Assembly: GCA_900550445.1 (NCBI GenBank)
Contig: URSF01000047.1
Location: 1-12,098, forward strand
DNA from: an uncultured Rhodospirillaceae bacterium
GTDB lineage: Bacteria > Pseudomonadota > Alphaproteobacteria > CAAGCB01 > CAG-977
Reading direction: 5' to 3'
Length of the DNA stretch: 12,098 bases
The notes below the pieces were generated by a model. That model was not told the DNA's origin. It saw nothing but the letters and a program-made list of their open reading frames with translations, and did not search any database. The position numbers were made by a program, and so were the translations under genes. How positions within the stretch are numbered: position 1 is the stretch's first letter; every line of letters starts with the position of its first letter. Positions 1 through 6,832 of the stretch are shown here, piece by piece.

Positions 1-60
1 GGACGGCGGCCCCGAGCGTCAGCGAGCGGGTGAGCGCAAGCGAATAAATCCTGTCATTTT
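1..60. repeat. Degenerate short repeat at window edge
   Basis: Two adjacent 18-base units, 14-31 and 32-49, both start GAGCG and share AGCGA at the same offset, then diverge. They are followed by ATCCTGTCATTTTGAGC (48-64). This resembles the dispersed intergenic repeat built on GTCATTCTGAGCG and GAAGAATCC that is common in many bacterial genomes, here decayed. One frame (3-47) reads to a TAA and could be the last 14 codons of an upstream gene (ending SVSERVSASE), but this cannot be tested because the window starts here. The repeat call is by eye. Confidence 0.35.
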
Positions 61-89
61 GAGCAATTTTTAAAAGGATTATCGGAAAA

Positions 90-1490
90 ATGATTTTGAT
101 GACAAAAAAATTAAAAATAGTTGCGCTTTTTGTTGTTTTTATACTCGGATATACAAATTTCTCCTTTGAATTGATTATTCTTAGGCAACTGGTAAATTTT
201 ATCGGTTCGAATACGCTTATAATATCGGTAATAATGTCGACTATACTGATGTTTTTATCGGTAGGGTATTATATAGGCTCAATAGTTAAATTTTCAAAAT
301 ATCCGATTAGAAAAATGATTTGTTTTACATTGTTATTATTGACAATGTGGTATATGTTTTCTTGTTTTTATTATTCTTCAAATTTATTTTTCTTTTTGAT
401 TTCAAAGATAACTCGGGAACATCTTGTATTGGTTTTCGCTTACTCTTTTTTGTTTTTAATTATTCCTTCTTTAGGGGTAGGCTTTCTGACTTCAGTTTTG
501 GGAAGGGTGCTGCATCATTATAATTCAGATTATACCGGAAGATTTATGGCGACGGATACCATAGGAAGTGTGATAGGTTCTTTAGTTACGACTTTATTGA
601 TTATGCCTTTCCTGGGAATTTCATATGCGGTGGTTTTACTGATAATAATGACGGCATTTCTTATTTGCCTGTTGGGAAGGAAAAAAGATATATTATTAAA
701 TACAATTATATTTATATTATGTAGTGTTTGTGCATTTACAATCAGATATTTTGAAAGTACTGCGGTGAATGGGATATTGATTAAAGATGACGCCGTTTCA
801 AGATTGGAAATAATTCAGCAGGACGGAGGGCAGTCTGTAATGATGCGGATAAACGGACAGCCGGCCTCAAAAATTTCTGAAAATTCTGACTTAATGTTCA
901 AATATGTGAACTTTATCAACAAAAATTTTATTGATAATCTGAATGATGATAAAGTGTATCAAATATTAGTATTGGGGGCGGGCGGTTTTACCATCGGCTT
1001 GAATGATAAAAAGAATCAGTACACTTTTTTGGATATAGAAAAAAATTTAAAAAAAATTGCGGAGGAATTTTTTCTTCCCGATCCTTTGTCTGAAAATAAA
1101 CAGTTTATGGCACAAGACGCCTATCTGTATATGATAAATACAAAACAGCAGTATGATATTATCATAGTTGATGTTTATTCTTCACTGCATAATATTCCAG
1201 AACATTTTGTGACGGTGGATTTTTTTAAAAAAATTAAAGATCATTTATCAGAAAATGGCATAATGCTGGCTAATATAATTACAAGTCCTTCTTTTGAAAA
1301 CAAATTCGCCAAAAGAATAGATAATACTTTAAGGCAAGTGTTTCCAAGGTTTTTGTCAAGACAGGTGATTGGTAATTTTAATCCTTACAGTGCGGATACT
1401 CATAATATTATTTATATTTTTTATAACCGTAAAACTGATGATAATTTTTATACAATAGATAAAAATTCTGCAATGTATGGTCAAATGTAG
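90..1490 (+). CDS. Membrane-fused spermidine synthase-like protein
   Basis: 466 residues. The N-terminal half has about seven hydrophobic segments (roughly 9-31, 41-63, 76-103, 112-142, 156-173, 176-196, 201-219). It carries the signatures of the fused MFS/spermidine synthase family: FELIILRQL near 26-34, GYYIGS at 59-64, and TGRFMATDTIGSVIGS at 149-164. Residues about 288-395 form a Rossmann-type methyltransferase fold with VLGAGGF (294-300), an acidic FLDIE (313-317), AQDA (341-344) and YDIIIVDVYSS (355-365). The glycine loop is not the GGGDG of true spermidine synthases, so I would not assign polyamine synthesis; the substrate is unknown. The ATG at 90 has AAAGGA at 73-78, 11 bases upstream. 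The gene is very AT-rich (11 of 60 bases are G/C at 661-720), unlike its neighbours (38 of 60 at 5461-5520), and rich in ATA and TTA codons, suggesting transfer. Family is fairly sure; function is not. Confidence 0.85.
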   Translation: MILMTKKLKIVALFVVFILGYTNFSFELIILRQLVNFIGSNTLIISVIMSTILMFLSVGYYIGSIVKFSKYPIRKMICFTLLLLTMWYMFSCFYYSSNLFFFLISKITREHLVLVFAYSFLFLIIPSLGVGFLTSVLGRVLHHYNSDYTGRFMATDTIGSVIGSLVTTLLIMPFLGISYAVVLLIIMTAFLICLLGRKKDILLNTIIFILCSVCAFTIRYFESTAVNGILIKDDAVSRLEIIQQDGGQSVMMRINGQPASKISENSDLMFKYVNFINKNFIDNLNDDKVYQILVLGAGGFTIGLNDKKNQYTFLDIEKNLKKIAEEFFLPDPLSENKQFMAQDAYLYMINTKQQYDIIIVDVYSSLHNIPEHFVTVDFFKKIKDHLSENGIMLANIITSPSFENKFAKRIDNTLRQVFPRFLSRQVIGNFNPYSADTHNIIYIFYNRKTDDNFYTIDKNSAMYGQM

Positions 1491-1885
1491 CGGGTTGTAT
1501 CATATTCTGTATGGTTCGCTTATATTTTCTTCGGACCGGACGGCCGAATTAATTTAGGACTTCTATTCTGACGGTAAAGCCGTTTTTTTGCGTTGCAAGA
1601 TATTCCAGTCCGCTTTCAACTTCCCCCAGCGGAATCAGATTATTGTCCGGGGCGGTTCCGTGGTCTTTGTAAAAAAAATCCCATATTGCCTCGGGGTGCG
1701 TAAATAAACATTTTTCCGGCAGGCGGCACATGGCGGTTTTGACTTCTGTGCCGTATAAAGATTGCTGGATTGGGCGGCCGGAAAATCATCTGGCGGCACG
1801 GGAATAAAAGACTGTTTTCCGATTCTGTGTTCGCGCCGTTTTTGCTTGCATTTTAAACAAATACTCTGTACGAAAGGACAGGGGA
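1491..1885. other. Gene-poor stretch between acquired gene and lipoprotein operon
   Basis: 395 bases with no convincing intact gene. It contains a small imperfect hairpin just after the AT-rich gene (TTCGG 1530-1534 with CCGAA 1544-1548, no T-run). It also contains the minus-strand ORF remnant described separately and the upstream region of the lipoprotein operon, ending in a good ribosome-binding site (AAAGGA 1873-1878). I see no convincing sigma-70 promoter for the operon. Confidence 0.5.
1549..1731 (-). pseudogene. Short ORF, possible 3' remnant of a gene
   Basis: The ORF encodes 60 residues from the ATG at 1731. The frame stays open upstream for 18 more codons, to a TGA at 1786-1788, so the readable piece is 78 codons. 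The residue mix looks protein-like rather than random: PEAIWDFFYKDHG, then IPLGEVESGLEYL, then NGFTVRIEVLN at the C-terminus. The ATG lacks a clear ribosome-binding site, and the protein-like reading (GTEVKTAM) continues upstream of it. That favours a truncated 3' end of a longer gene over a genuine small gene. The IPLGEVESGLEYL pattern vaguely recalls the C-terminal part of zinc-type dehydrogenases, but I cannot assign a family. It may also be a chance ORF. Confidence 0.3.
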
Positions 1886-2905
1886 GTGGAATGGCGCGTT
1901 TTTTTTTGTATTTGTCTGATTTTTCTTACGAACGCCTGTACGCTGAGCGAAACGCGCAGAAATTTTTTTGTTTCCACCGACGTGCCTGCTCAGGCGGCTT
2001 TGATTGTCGGCGGAAAAAAGCTGGAAACGAAAAAAACACCCGCGGAGTTTTCTCTGGTTTACGCGGATACGGCTGAAATCCTGTTAACGGCGGAAGGTTG
2101 CCAGCCGTTAATCTTTTCCGTTTCCAAAAAGGCGGATTCCAAAACAAGGCATTTTACCGTTTCGCGCGAAATCTACACGGCGCCGGCTTTTACTTTTATT
2201 TTCCCGTTTCAGCTGCTTTTTCTGACTTCGGGAGAAAACTCGTTTGATAAAGAATACCGCCGGCAGGTGTATGACGGAGTTATGCCCGGATATTATTACG
2301 AATACGCGCCGGCTTATTACCATGTTGAAATGATTCCCGCCGTGAAACGCCGGCTTTCGTTTCAGCAGAAAAAGCGTCTGCTGATCAGTGATTTTGTTTT
2401 TAAAAATTTCGATCGTTTGAAAAGCGGAGATTCTGAATACATAAAGGCTTTAGGCCGGCTGGCCGGTCTGCCCGAACCGGTGATCGAAAATATATTCACC
2501 CCGGTTACAACGCCGTTTACGGCGGCGGATACCGTTTTGTTTGAAAGCGACGAAGCTTCCGCCGACGTTTCCGGTATAGAAGAACGGCATTGGCAGCTGT
2601 TTTTGATCAGTTATCAGATTTTTGATCAGATCAAAGCTGAAAATCCGGCTTATCTGACTTATTTGTCTTTGCGCACGGGGATTCCCGAAACGGAATTGAA
2701 AGTGATCGCGCTGAAAAGCGCCGGTCCCGGGCAGTTCGTGGTAGAATTGGGGCGGCAGTATTATAACCTGTATTATCAGGGATTCGGTCGGGAATGTCGC
2801 GGCGAATTTTGTACGGCCAAAAAGGAAAAACCCGAATACTGGAATCGGCGGCTTTTACAGCAGGTCGGGGAAATCGAACGAATTATGAAGGAAACGCCGG
2901 CATGA
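1886..2905 (+). CDS. Repeat-containing lipoprotein, first of tandem pair
   Basis: 339 residues, no recognised family. A GTG start is chosen because AAAGGA (1873-1878) lies 7 bases upstream and the signal peptide begins at once. A hydrophobic segment (about 5-17) leads to Cys18 in LTNAC, a plausible but imperfect lipobox, so an envelope lipoprotein is likely. Residues about 34-80 look PEGA-like (an exposed beta domain: VGGKKLETKKTP). A hydrophobic stretch follows at 98-114, then an aromatic motif YYYEYAPAYYHVEM (136-149). Two copies of a ~50-residue helical repeat follow (about 168-216 and 240-290), then a Cys pair at 303/308. All these parts recur in the downstream gene. The stop overlaps that gene's start (ATGA), so the two are co-transcribed and probably translationally coupled. 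The function is unknown; a paired envelope complex is my inference. Confidence 0.85.
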   Translation: MEWRVFFCICLIFLTNACTLSETRRNFFVSTDVPAQAALIVGGKKLETKKTPAEFSLVYADTAEILLTAEGCQPLIFSVSKKADSKTRHFTVSREIYTAPAFTFIFPFQLLFLTSGENSFDKEYRRQVYDGVMPGYYYEYAPAYYHVEMIPAVKRRLSFQQKKRLLISDFVFKNFDRLKSGDSEYIKALGRLAGLPEPVIENIFTPVTTPFTAADTVLFESDEASADVSGIEERHWQLFLISYQIFDQIKAENPAYLTYLSLRTGIPETELKVIALKSAGPGQFVVELGRQYYNLYYQGFGRECRGEFCTAKKEKPEYWNRRLLQQVGEIERIMKETPA

Positions 2906-4134
2906 AACGTTTTTTTCTTTTCGGTTTGATCCTGTTGTGTTCGTGCGAAGTCTTTACGCCGGCGGATCTGGACAGAATGAAAGGGCTGCCCGGTTATCGG
3001 CGGGAAGATGACATGCGCGCTTTCCGCTGTCAGAAAATAGAGATTTCCGCAAACGTTAAAGCGGAAGTCTATTATAACGGGCAGAAAGTCGGTCTGACGC
3101 CTGTCATTGATGGCAATTTATGTACGGACGAGGAGCGGACGTTCATTTTAAAAAAAGAAGGAATGAAAGACGTTGCCCTGACCGTGCGTCAGGATACGTC
3201 CGAAAAAGAAAAACGCTGGGTCACGTCGGCCTATGGAGCTGATTTCGCGTGGTCGTCTTTGGGGTCTGTCGCGGGAACGATTTATCTGGGGGTTTCCGCG
3301 CCGCTGACAACGACAATGCCGTGTTGGACGGAAAGCTGCCGTCGCCGGTTTAAAAATTTTTTTATCAAAGAGGAATCTAACCTGATTTGGCTGTCGACCG
3401 TTTTTTTCGTCAAAGATCTGGTGCCGCAGTATTACTGGCAGTATGCACCGGCGCAATACTATGTCGAAATGGTTCCGGAAAAGGAAAAGCCTCTTTCAAT
3501 CAGGCAGGTCCGCCTGCTGCAAAGCAAGAAATTCCTGCTGAGCAACTTTGCGCAGATTCAAAGCGGCAATACGGAATATATTGAAACGTTGTCTTTGCTG
3601 TCTTTTTTGCCCGCAGAAACGATTAAGGACACTATTCAAACGGCAAAAACGCCGTCGCAGGCCGTTGACAAACTGTCAAAAGAAATCGAACGGACCGCGC
3701 AACTGCTGAAAAACGTTGACTTTAAAGGCGAGCAGACATTGTTAAATACATCGTTGTTTTTGATGCGCCGTTTTGATGATTTGAAAAAAGGCGGCAGGGC
3801 GGAGCTGGCAGAACTGACGCGGCTCAGCGGCCTGCAGCGCGAAACGTGGGACGATTTGCTGAAGCACAGCGGTACGGCAAAAGAAGCCGTTGATAATTAT
3901 TCCGCTCTTTTTTTTGAAATCATGATTGCGCGGCGGGCAAAAGCCGACCGCTGGAAATGCAAGAAACCGCCGAAAACATGCGAAGCCGTTCTGCGCGCCG
4001 TTTTGCGCGAAAGCTTGAAAGAGGACAGGCGCCGCCTGCGGGATCTGACGGATTACCTGGCCGTTCATCAAACGGAACTTTGGGCCGCGCCGTCCGGTTC
4101 GTCGGCGGATTCTTCGGCTTTTCTGCGCCGGTAA
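2902..4134 (+). CDS. Repeat-containing lipoprotein, second of tandem pair
   Basis: 410 residues from the ATG at 2902. This start gives a clean signal peptide ending in the lipobox LLCSC (Cys15), overlaps the upstream stop as ATGA, and has AAGGA at 2888-2892, 9 bases upstream. The frame is open back to an ATG at 2794, but that start would bury the signal peptide. It is paralogous to the upstream gene: a PEGA-like segment at about 48-96 (YYNGQKVGLTP), the aromatic motif YYWQYAPAQYYVEM (177-190), two ~50-residue repeats (about 208-256 and 284-331), and a Cys pair (353/360). Extra cysteines at 43, 74, 141 and 146 suggest disulfides in an exported protein. The last 22 codons overlap fliJ on the opposite strand. 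No known family is recognised; the role is unknown but envelope location is likely. Confidence 0.87.
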   Translation: MKRFFLFGLILLCSCEVFTPADLDRMKGLPGYRREDDMRAFRCQKIEISANVKAEVYYNGQKVGLTPVIDGNLCTDEERTFILKKEGMKDVALTVRQDTSEKEKRWVTSAYGADFAWSSLGSVAGTIYLGVSAPLTTTMPCWTESCRRRFKNFFIKEESNLIWLSTVFFVKDLVPQYYWQYAPAQYYVEMVPEKEKPLSIRQVRLLQSKKFLLSNFAQIQSGNTEYIETLSLLSFLPAETIKDTIQTAKTPSQAVDKLSKEIERTAQLLKNVDFKGEQTLLNTSLFLMRRFDDLKKGGRAELAELTRLSGLQRETWDDLLKHSGTAKEAVDNYSALFFEIMIARRAKADRWKCKKPPKTCEAVLRAVLRESLKEDRRRLRDLTDYLAVHQTELWAAPSGSSADSSAFLRR

Positions 4135-4535
4135 AGCGTCAGTCCGATTTCGTCCAGAATGGCGTTCATTTTGCGTTCCAGTTCGGCCAGTTCGCGTTTT
4201 TCCCGGTTTTCCTGCGTGATTTCCAGTGTTTTTAATTCCTGATAGGCTTCCATGATTTCTTCGCGCATCAGGATTATTTCCTGACGGTTGTCTTCCAGTG
4301 CGCGGTCAACGCGTTTGTTTTCTTCGACGTGCCAGTCGACGTACGCCCCGAACGTCAGCGCGGCGACCGGGCTGACGTTGGCGGCTTCTTCTTCCTGTTT
4401 GAAACGTTCGGCCAGCAGAACTTTACGATTGAGCAAAGCCTGTTCAAAACGCAGCAAAGCGCCCAGTTTTCTTTGCTTTTCGTCCAGTTCGAATTTATGG
4501 ACGCGGATCAGCGTTTTTAATTCGTTTTTGGCCAT
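4068..4535 (-). CDS. fliJ: Flagellar export protein FliJ
   Basis: 155 residues, strongly charged, and predicted almost wholly helical coiled coil (for example EIMEAYQELKTLEITQENREKRELAELERKM can be followed at about 93-123). This matches the size (about 140-155) and character of FliJ, the soluble stalk-like component of the flagellar type III export ATPase complex. FliJ sits in the FliI hexamer and couples it to the export gate. Sequence conservation in this family is weak, so the call rests mainly on position: the ATG is 10 bases downstream of the fliI stop in the same direction. The ribosome-binding site is weak (GGTAG), so translational coupling to fliI is likely. Its 3' end (4068-4134) overlaps the convergent lipoprotein gene by 67 bases, leaving no intergenic terminator between them. 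Confidence 0.88.
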   Translation of the reverse strand: MAKNELKTLIRVHKFELDEKQRKLGALLRFEQALLNRKVLLAERFKQEEEAANVSPVAALTFGAYVDWHVEENKRVDRALEDNRQEIILMREEIMEAYQELKTLEITQENREKRELAELERKMNAILDEIGLTLYRRRKAEESADEPDGAAQSSV

Positions 4536-4545
4536 GTTCTACCGT

Positions 4546-5901
4546 TTATTTTCTTGCCGCGTTTTGGCCGGGCGGCTGCTGCGATAAGATGTCTTTTAAC
4601 TCTTTATAACCCGTGACAAAATCAACTTTGTCTTTTTTCTTCTGCGCCAGAAAGGCTTCCAGCTTGTCATAATAAAAGATCGCTTCGTCGACTTCCGGAT
4701 TTGAACCGCGTTTATAAGCGCCCAGCCGAATCAGTTCCGCCATGTTTTCATAGGTAGCGATCAAAGCGCGCGCCCGGTTGACCAAAGCGTTTTCTTCGTC
4801 GTTATTACACCCGGGCATCGTACGCGAAATACTGCGCAACAGGTTGACGGCCGGATAACGGTTTCGTTCGGCGATCGCGCGTTCCAAAACGATATGCCCG
4901 TCCAAAATACCGCGCACGGCGTCGGCAATCGGTTCGTTGTGGTCGTCGCCGTCCACCAGCACGGTAAACAGCCCCGTGATCGATCCCAACCCGATCGGGC
5001 CGGGACCCGCGCGTTCCAACAACCGCGGCAGTTCGGCAAAAACCGTCGGCGTATACCCTTTGGTCGCGGGCGGTTCTCCGGCGGACAGACTGATTTCACG
5101 CTGCGCCATGGCGAAACGCGTAATGCTGTCCATCATGCATAAAACGTTTTGCTTTAAGTTTCTGAAGTATTCGGCGACCGTCATGGCGACATAAGCGGCC
5201 TGGCGGCGCATCAGAGGGCTTTCGTCAGACGTCGCGACGACGACGACGCTGCGCTTCATGCCTTCTTCTCCTAAATCATCTTCAATAAATTCGCGGGCTT
5301 CGCGTCCGCGTTCGCCGATTAGCCCCAAAACCGTCACGTCCAGCTGCGTATGGCGCGCCATCATCGCCATCAAAGACGACTTGCCGACGCCGGAACCGGC
5401 GAAAATGCCCATACGCTGCCCTTTGCAGACGGTTAAAAACGTATTGATCGCACGCACGCCCAGATCGGCTTTGCCGGCAACGCGTTCCCGCGAATGCGCC
5501 GGCGGCGGCGAATTATGAATCAGGCAGGGCGTTTTTCCCTTGATCAGCGGCCCTTTGCCGTCGACGGGTTCCCCCATCGCGTTGATGACGCGCCCCAGCC
5601 AGGAAACGTCCGGAAACAAAACGGGCATGGCGTTGCTGACGTCTACCTGATTGCCCGGTCCGACGCCGTCCAGATTCATAAACGGCATGGCCAGCACTTT
5701 GTCATTGTTGAATCCGACGACTTCGCAGACGACTTTTTTTCCGCCGCGCGCGCAAATACGGCACCTGTCGCCGACGGACAGTTCCGCGCGTATGCCCGAT
5801 ATTTCCACCAGCATGCCCTTGACGGCGCAGACAGAGCCGTAACAGCGGTATTCCGGCAACGCGCCGATGTCGTTAATCAGGTTTTTTACATAACCGTTCA
5901 T
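4546..5901 (-). CDS. fliI: Flagellar export ATPase FliI
   Basis: 451 residues, normal for FliI, the hexameric ATPase at the flagellar export apparatus that unloads chaperone-substrate complexes. The N-terminal beta-barrel is about 1-95. The RecA-like core has Walker A GSGVGKSS (170-176 region), the conserved LIGERGREAREF (194-205) with the catalytic glutamate, Walker B NVLCMMDSITRFAMAQREI (252-270), the GEPPATKGYTP loop (275-285) and LPRLLERAG (291-299). The helical C-terminal domain follows to 451. The PPPAHSRERV segment near 132-141 and overall pattern fit FliI rather than F1-ATPase beta or injectisome ATPases. The ATG at 5901 has GGAAAG five bases upstream. fliJ follows after 10 bases. Upstream, a 183-base divergent region shared with ctrA holds a CtrA box, consistent with CtrA control of flagellar genes. 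Confidence 0.98.
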   Translation of the reverse strand: MNGYVKNLINDIGALPEYRCYGSVCAVKGMLVEISGIRAELSVGDRCRICARGGKKVVCEVVGFNNDKVLAMPFMNLDGVGPGNQVDVSNAMPVLFPDVSWLGRVINAMGEPVDGKGPLIKGKTPCLIHNSPPPAHSRERVAGKADLGVRAINTFLTVCKGQRMGIFAGSGVGKSSLMAMMARHTQLDVTVLGLIGERGREAREFIEDDLGEEGMKRSVVVVATSDESPLMRRQAAYVAMTVAEYFRNLKQNVLCMMDSITRFAMAQREISLSAGEPPATKGYTPTVFAELPRLLERAGPGPIGLGSITGLFTVLVDGDDHNEPIADAVRGILDGHIVLERAIAERNRYPAVNLLRSISRTMPGCNNDEENALVNRARALIATYENMAELIRLGAYKRGSNPEVDEAIFYYDKLEAFLAQKKKDKVDFVTGYKELKDILSQQPPGQNAARK

Positions 5902-6020
5902 GCGTTCTTTCCGATTTTTTTATTTAATATAGTCTTTCATCAAGGCTTTGTCGCCTTTTTATCAAAAAAAATTTATAAAAATGAAATTTTTTTATTTTTG
6001 AGCAAATTAGGTACTTGTAT

Positions 6021-6049
6021 TTGCGATTCATACAACATAAAGTTAATAA
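6021..6049 (+). promoter_or_regulatory. Candidate ctrA promoter
   Basis: TTGCGA (6021-6026) and TAATAA (6044-6049) are separated by 17 bases and lie 36-64 bases upstream of the ctrA start. Matches to the sigma-70 consensus are partial, so this is a prediction. The -35 hexamer overlaps the GANTC site and the -10 hexamer overlaps the CtrA box. Confidence 0.4.
6025..6029. promoter_or_regulatory. GANTC (CcrM methylation) site
   Basis: GATTC, a palindromic GANTC site, lies 56-60 bases upstream of the ctrA start and overlaps the candidate -35. In Caulobacter the ctrA P1 promoter carries a GANTC site whose methylation state times transcription; a similar role here is inferred. Confidence 0.45.
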
Positions 6050-6057
6050 GTTATTAA
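6042..6057 (-). promoter_or_regulatory. CtrA-binding box
   Basis: Read on the minus strand this is TTAATAACTTATTAAC, an exact match to the full CtrA consensus TTAA-N7-TTAAC. The half-sites also read TTAA-N7-TTAA on the plus strand (6043-6057). It sits 27 bases upstream of ctrA and overlaps its candidate -10, suggesting autoregulation. It could also serve the divergent fliI promoter. Confidence 0.75.
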
Positions 6058-6084
6058 TTATTCTGCCTGAAGAAGGAAAACCCA

Positions 6085-6771
6085 ATGCGCGTTTTGTTGG
6101 TTGAAGATGATAAAGCAACAGCCCAGACGATAGAGGCTGTTTTGCATAAGGAAGGCATGGTCGTCGATACGACGGTTTTAGGCGAAGACGGTTTGGAAAT
6201 CGGCAAACTGTACGATTACGATATTATCATACTGGATTTAATGCTGCCCGACATGGACGGATACGAGGTTTTAAAACGGTTGCGCGCTTCAAAGATCAGC
6301 ACGCCCGTTTTGATTTTGTCCGGTTTGTCCGGCGCGGACAAAAAGGTTAAAGGATTGTCCACGGGCGCGGACGATTATCTGACGAAACCGTTTGACAAAG
6401 CGGAACTGGTCGCCCGTATCCGCGCTTTGGTCCGCCGGTCGAAGGGGCACCCGGAATCGGTAATCCGCACCGGGGCAATCGAAGTCAATCTGGATACCAG
6501 AACGGCTTTCGTCAACGGCAAGCCTTTGCATTTGACGGGGCGGGAATACGGTATTTTGGAACGCTTGTCGTTGTCAAAAGGAACAACGTTGTCGAAAGAA
6601 CAGTTCCTGAATCATTTGTATAACGGCATGGACGAACCGGAATTGAAAATTATTGACGTGTTTATTTGCAAACTGCGCAAAAAAATTGCCGAAGCGACCG
6701 GCGGGGACGATTATATCGAAACCGTTTGGGGACGCGGCTACGTTTTGCGCGAACCGAAAAAAGAAGGTTAA
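6085..6771 (+). CDS. ctrA: Cell-cycle response regulator CtrA
   Basis: 228 residues; an OmpR-class response regulator that controls cell-cycle, division and flagellar genes in Alphaproteobacteria by binding TTAA-N7-TTAA. The receiver domain spans about 1-118 with acidic residues E7-D8-D9, phospho-acceptor D51 in LDLMLPDMDG, and K101 in TKPF. The winged-helix DNA-binding domain is about 125-225. The stretches RRSKGHPESVI, HLTGREY, FLNHLYNGMDEPELKI, IDVFICKLRKK and ETVWGRGYVLR match Caulobacter CtrA almost residue for residue. The ATG has AAGGA 7 bases upstream (6073-6077). The C-terminus ends REPKKEG and lacks the terminal Ala-Ala that marks Caulobacter CtrA for ClpXP proteolysis. It is divergent from fliI-fliJ with a CtrA box between them, and a strong terminator follows. 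Confidence 0.97.
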   Translation: MRVLLVEDDKATAQTIEAVLHKEGMVVDTTVLGEDGLEIGKLYDYDIIILDLMLPDMDGYEVLKRLRASKISTPVLILSGLSGADKKVKGLSTGADDYLTKPFDKAELVARIRALVRRSKGHPESVIRTGAIEVNLDTRTAFVNGKPLHLTGREYGILERLSLSKGTTLSKEQFLNHLYNGMDEPELKIIDVFICKLRKKIAEATGGDDYIETVWGRGYVLREPKKEG

Positions 6772-6793
6772 GAAAAACGCCGCGGAATTTTAT

Positions 6794-6823
6794 AAAAGCA
6801 GCCTTTGTCAACAGGCTGCTTTT
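6794..6823. terminator. Bidirectional intrinsic terminator
   Basis: A perfect 10-base inverted repeat, AAAAGCAGCC (6794-6803) and GGCTGCTTTT (6814-6823), with a 10-base loop. It gives a stem with a T-run on either strand. It lies between the stops of the convergent ctrA and ABC-F genes (61-base gap) and can serve both. Confidence 0.9.
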
Positions 6824-6832
6824 GTGTGTCGG

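Larger units (their letters stand above)
5902..6084. promoter_or_regulatory. Divergent fliI/ctrA control region
   Basis: 183 AT-rich bases between two divergent starts. Toward ctrA it holds the promoter-like elements, GANTC site and CtrA box listed separately. Toward fliI (minus strand) a weak sigma-70-like pair is visible: GCGACA (5954-5949), a 17-base spacer, TATATT (5931-5926). I see no sigma-54 (GG-N10-GC type) element. Confidence 0.5.

Noticed and set aside
1530..1548. Terminator after the AT-rich membrane gene
   Set aside because: A five-base stem (TTCGG/CCGAA) without a T-run is too weak to call.
1762..2076. 104-codon plus-strand ORF overlapping the first lipoprotein
   Set aside because: Its translation is rich in Cys, Arg and Phe with no protein-like pattern. 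The overlapping frame has a signal peptide, a ribosome-binding site and a paralogue.
2794..2901. Longer start for the second lipoprotein (ATG at 2794)
   Set aside because: It would add 36 residues before a clear lipoprotein signal peptide and overlap the upstream gene by over 100 bases. The ATG at 2902 has a good ribosome-binding site and an ATGA overlap.
5942..5960. AAGGC/GCCTT hairpin with T-run as a terminator
   Set aside because: The stem is only five bases, and nothing upstream on the plus strand would need terminating. It lies in the presumed fliI promoter region.
5494..6057. 187-codon plus-strand ORF across fliI and the fliI/ctrA gap
   Set aside because: It is a shadow of fliI in another frame, with histidine- and arginine-rich composition and no domain. 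The FliI match on the opposite strand is unambiguous.
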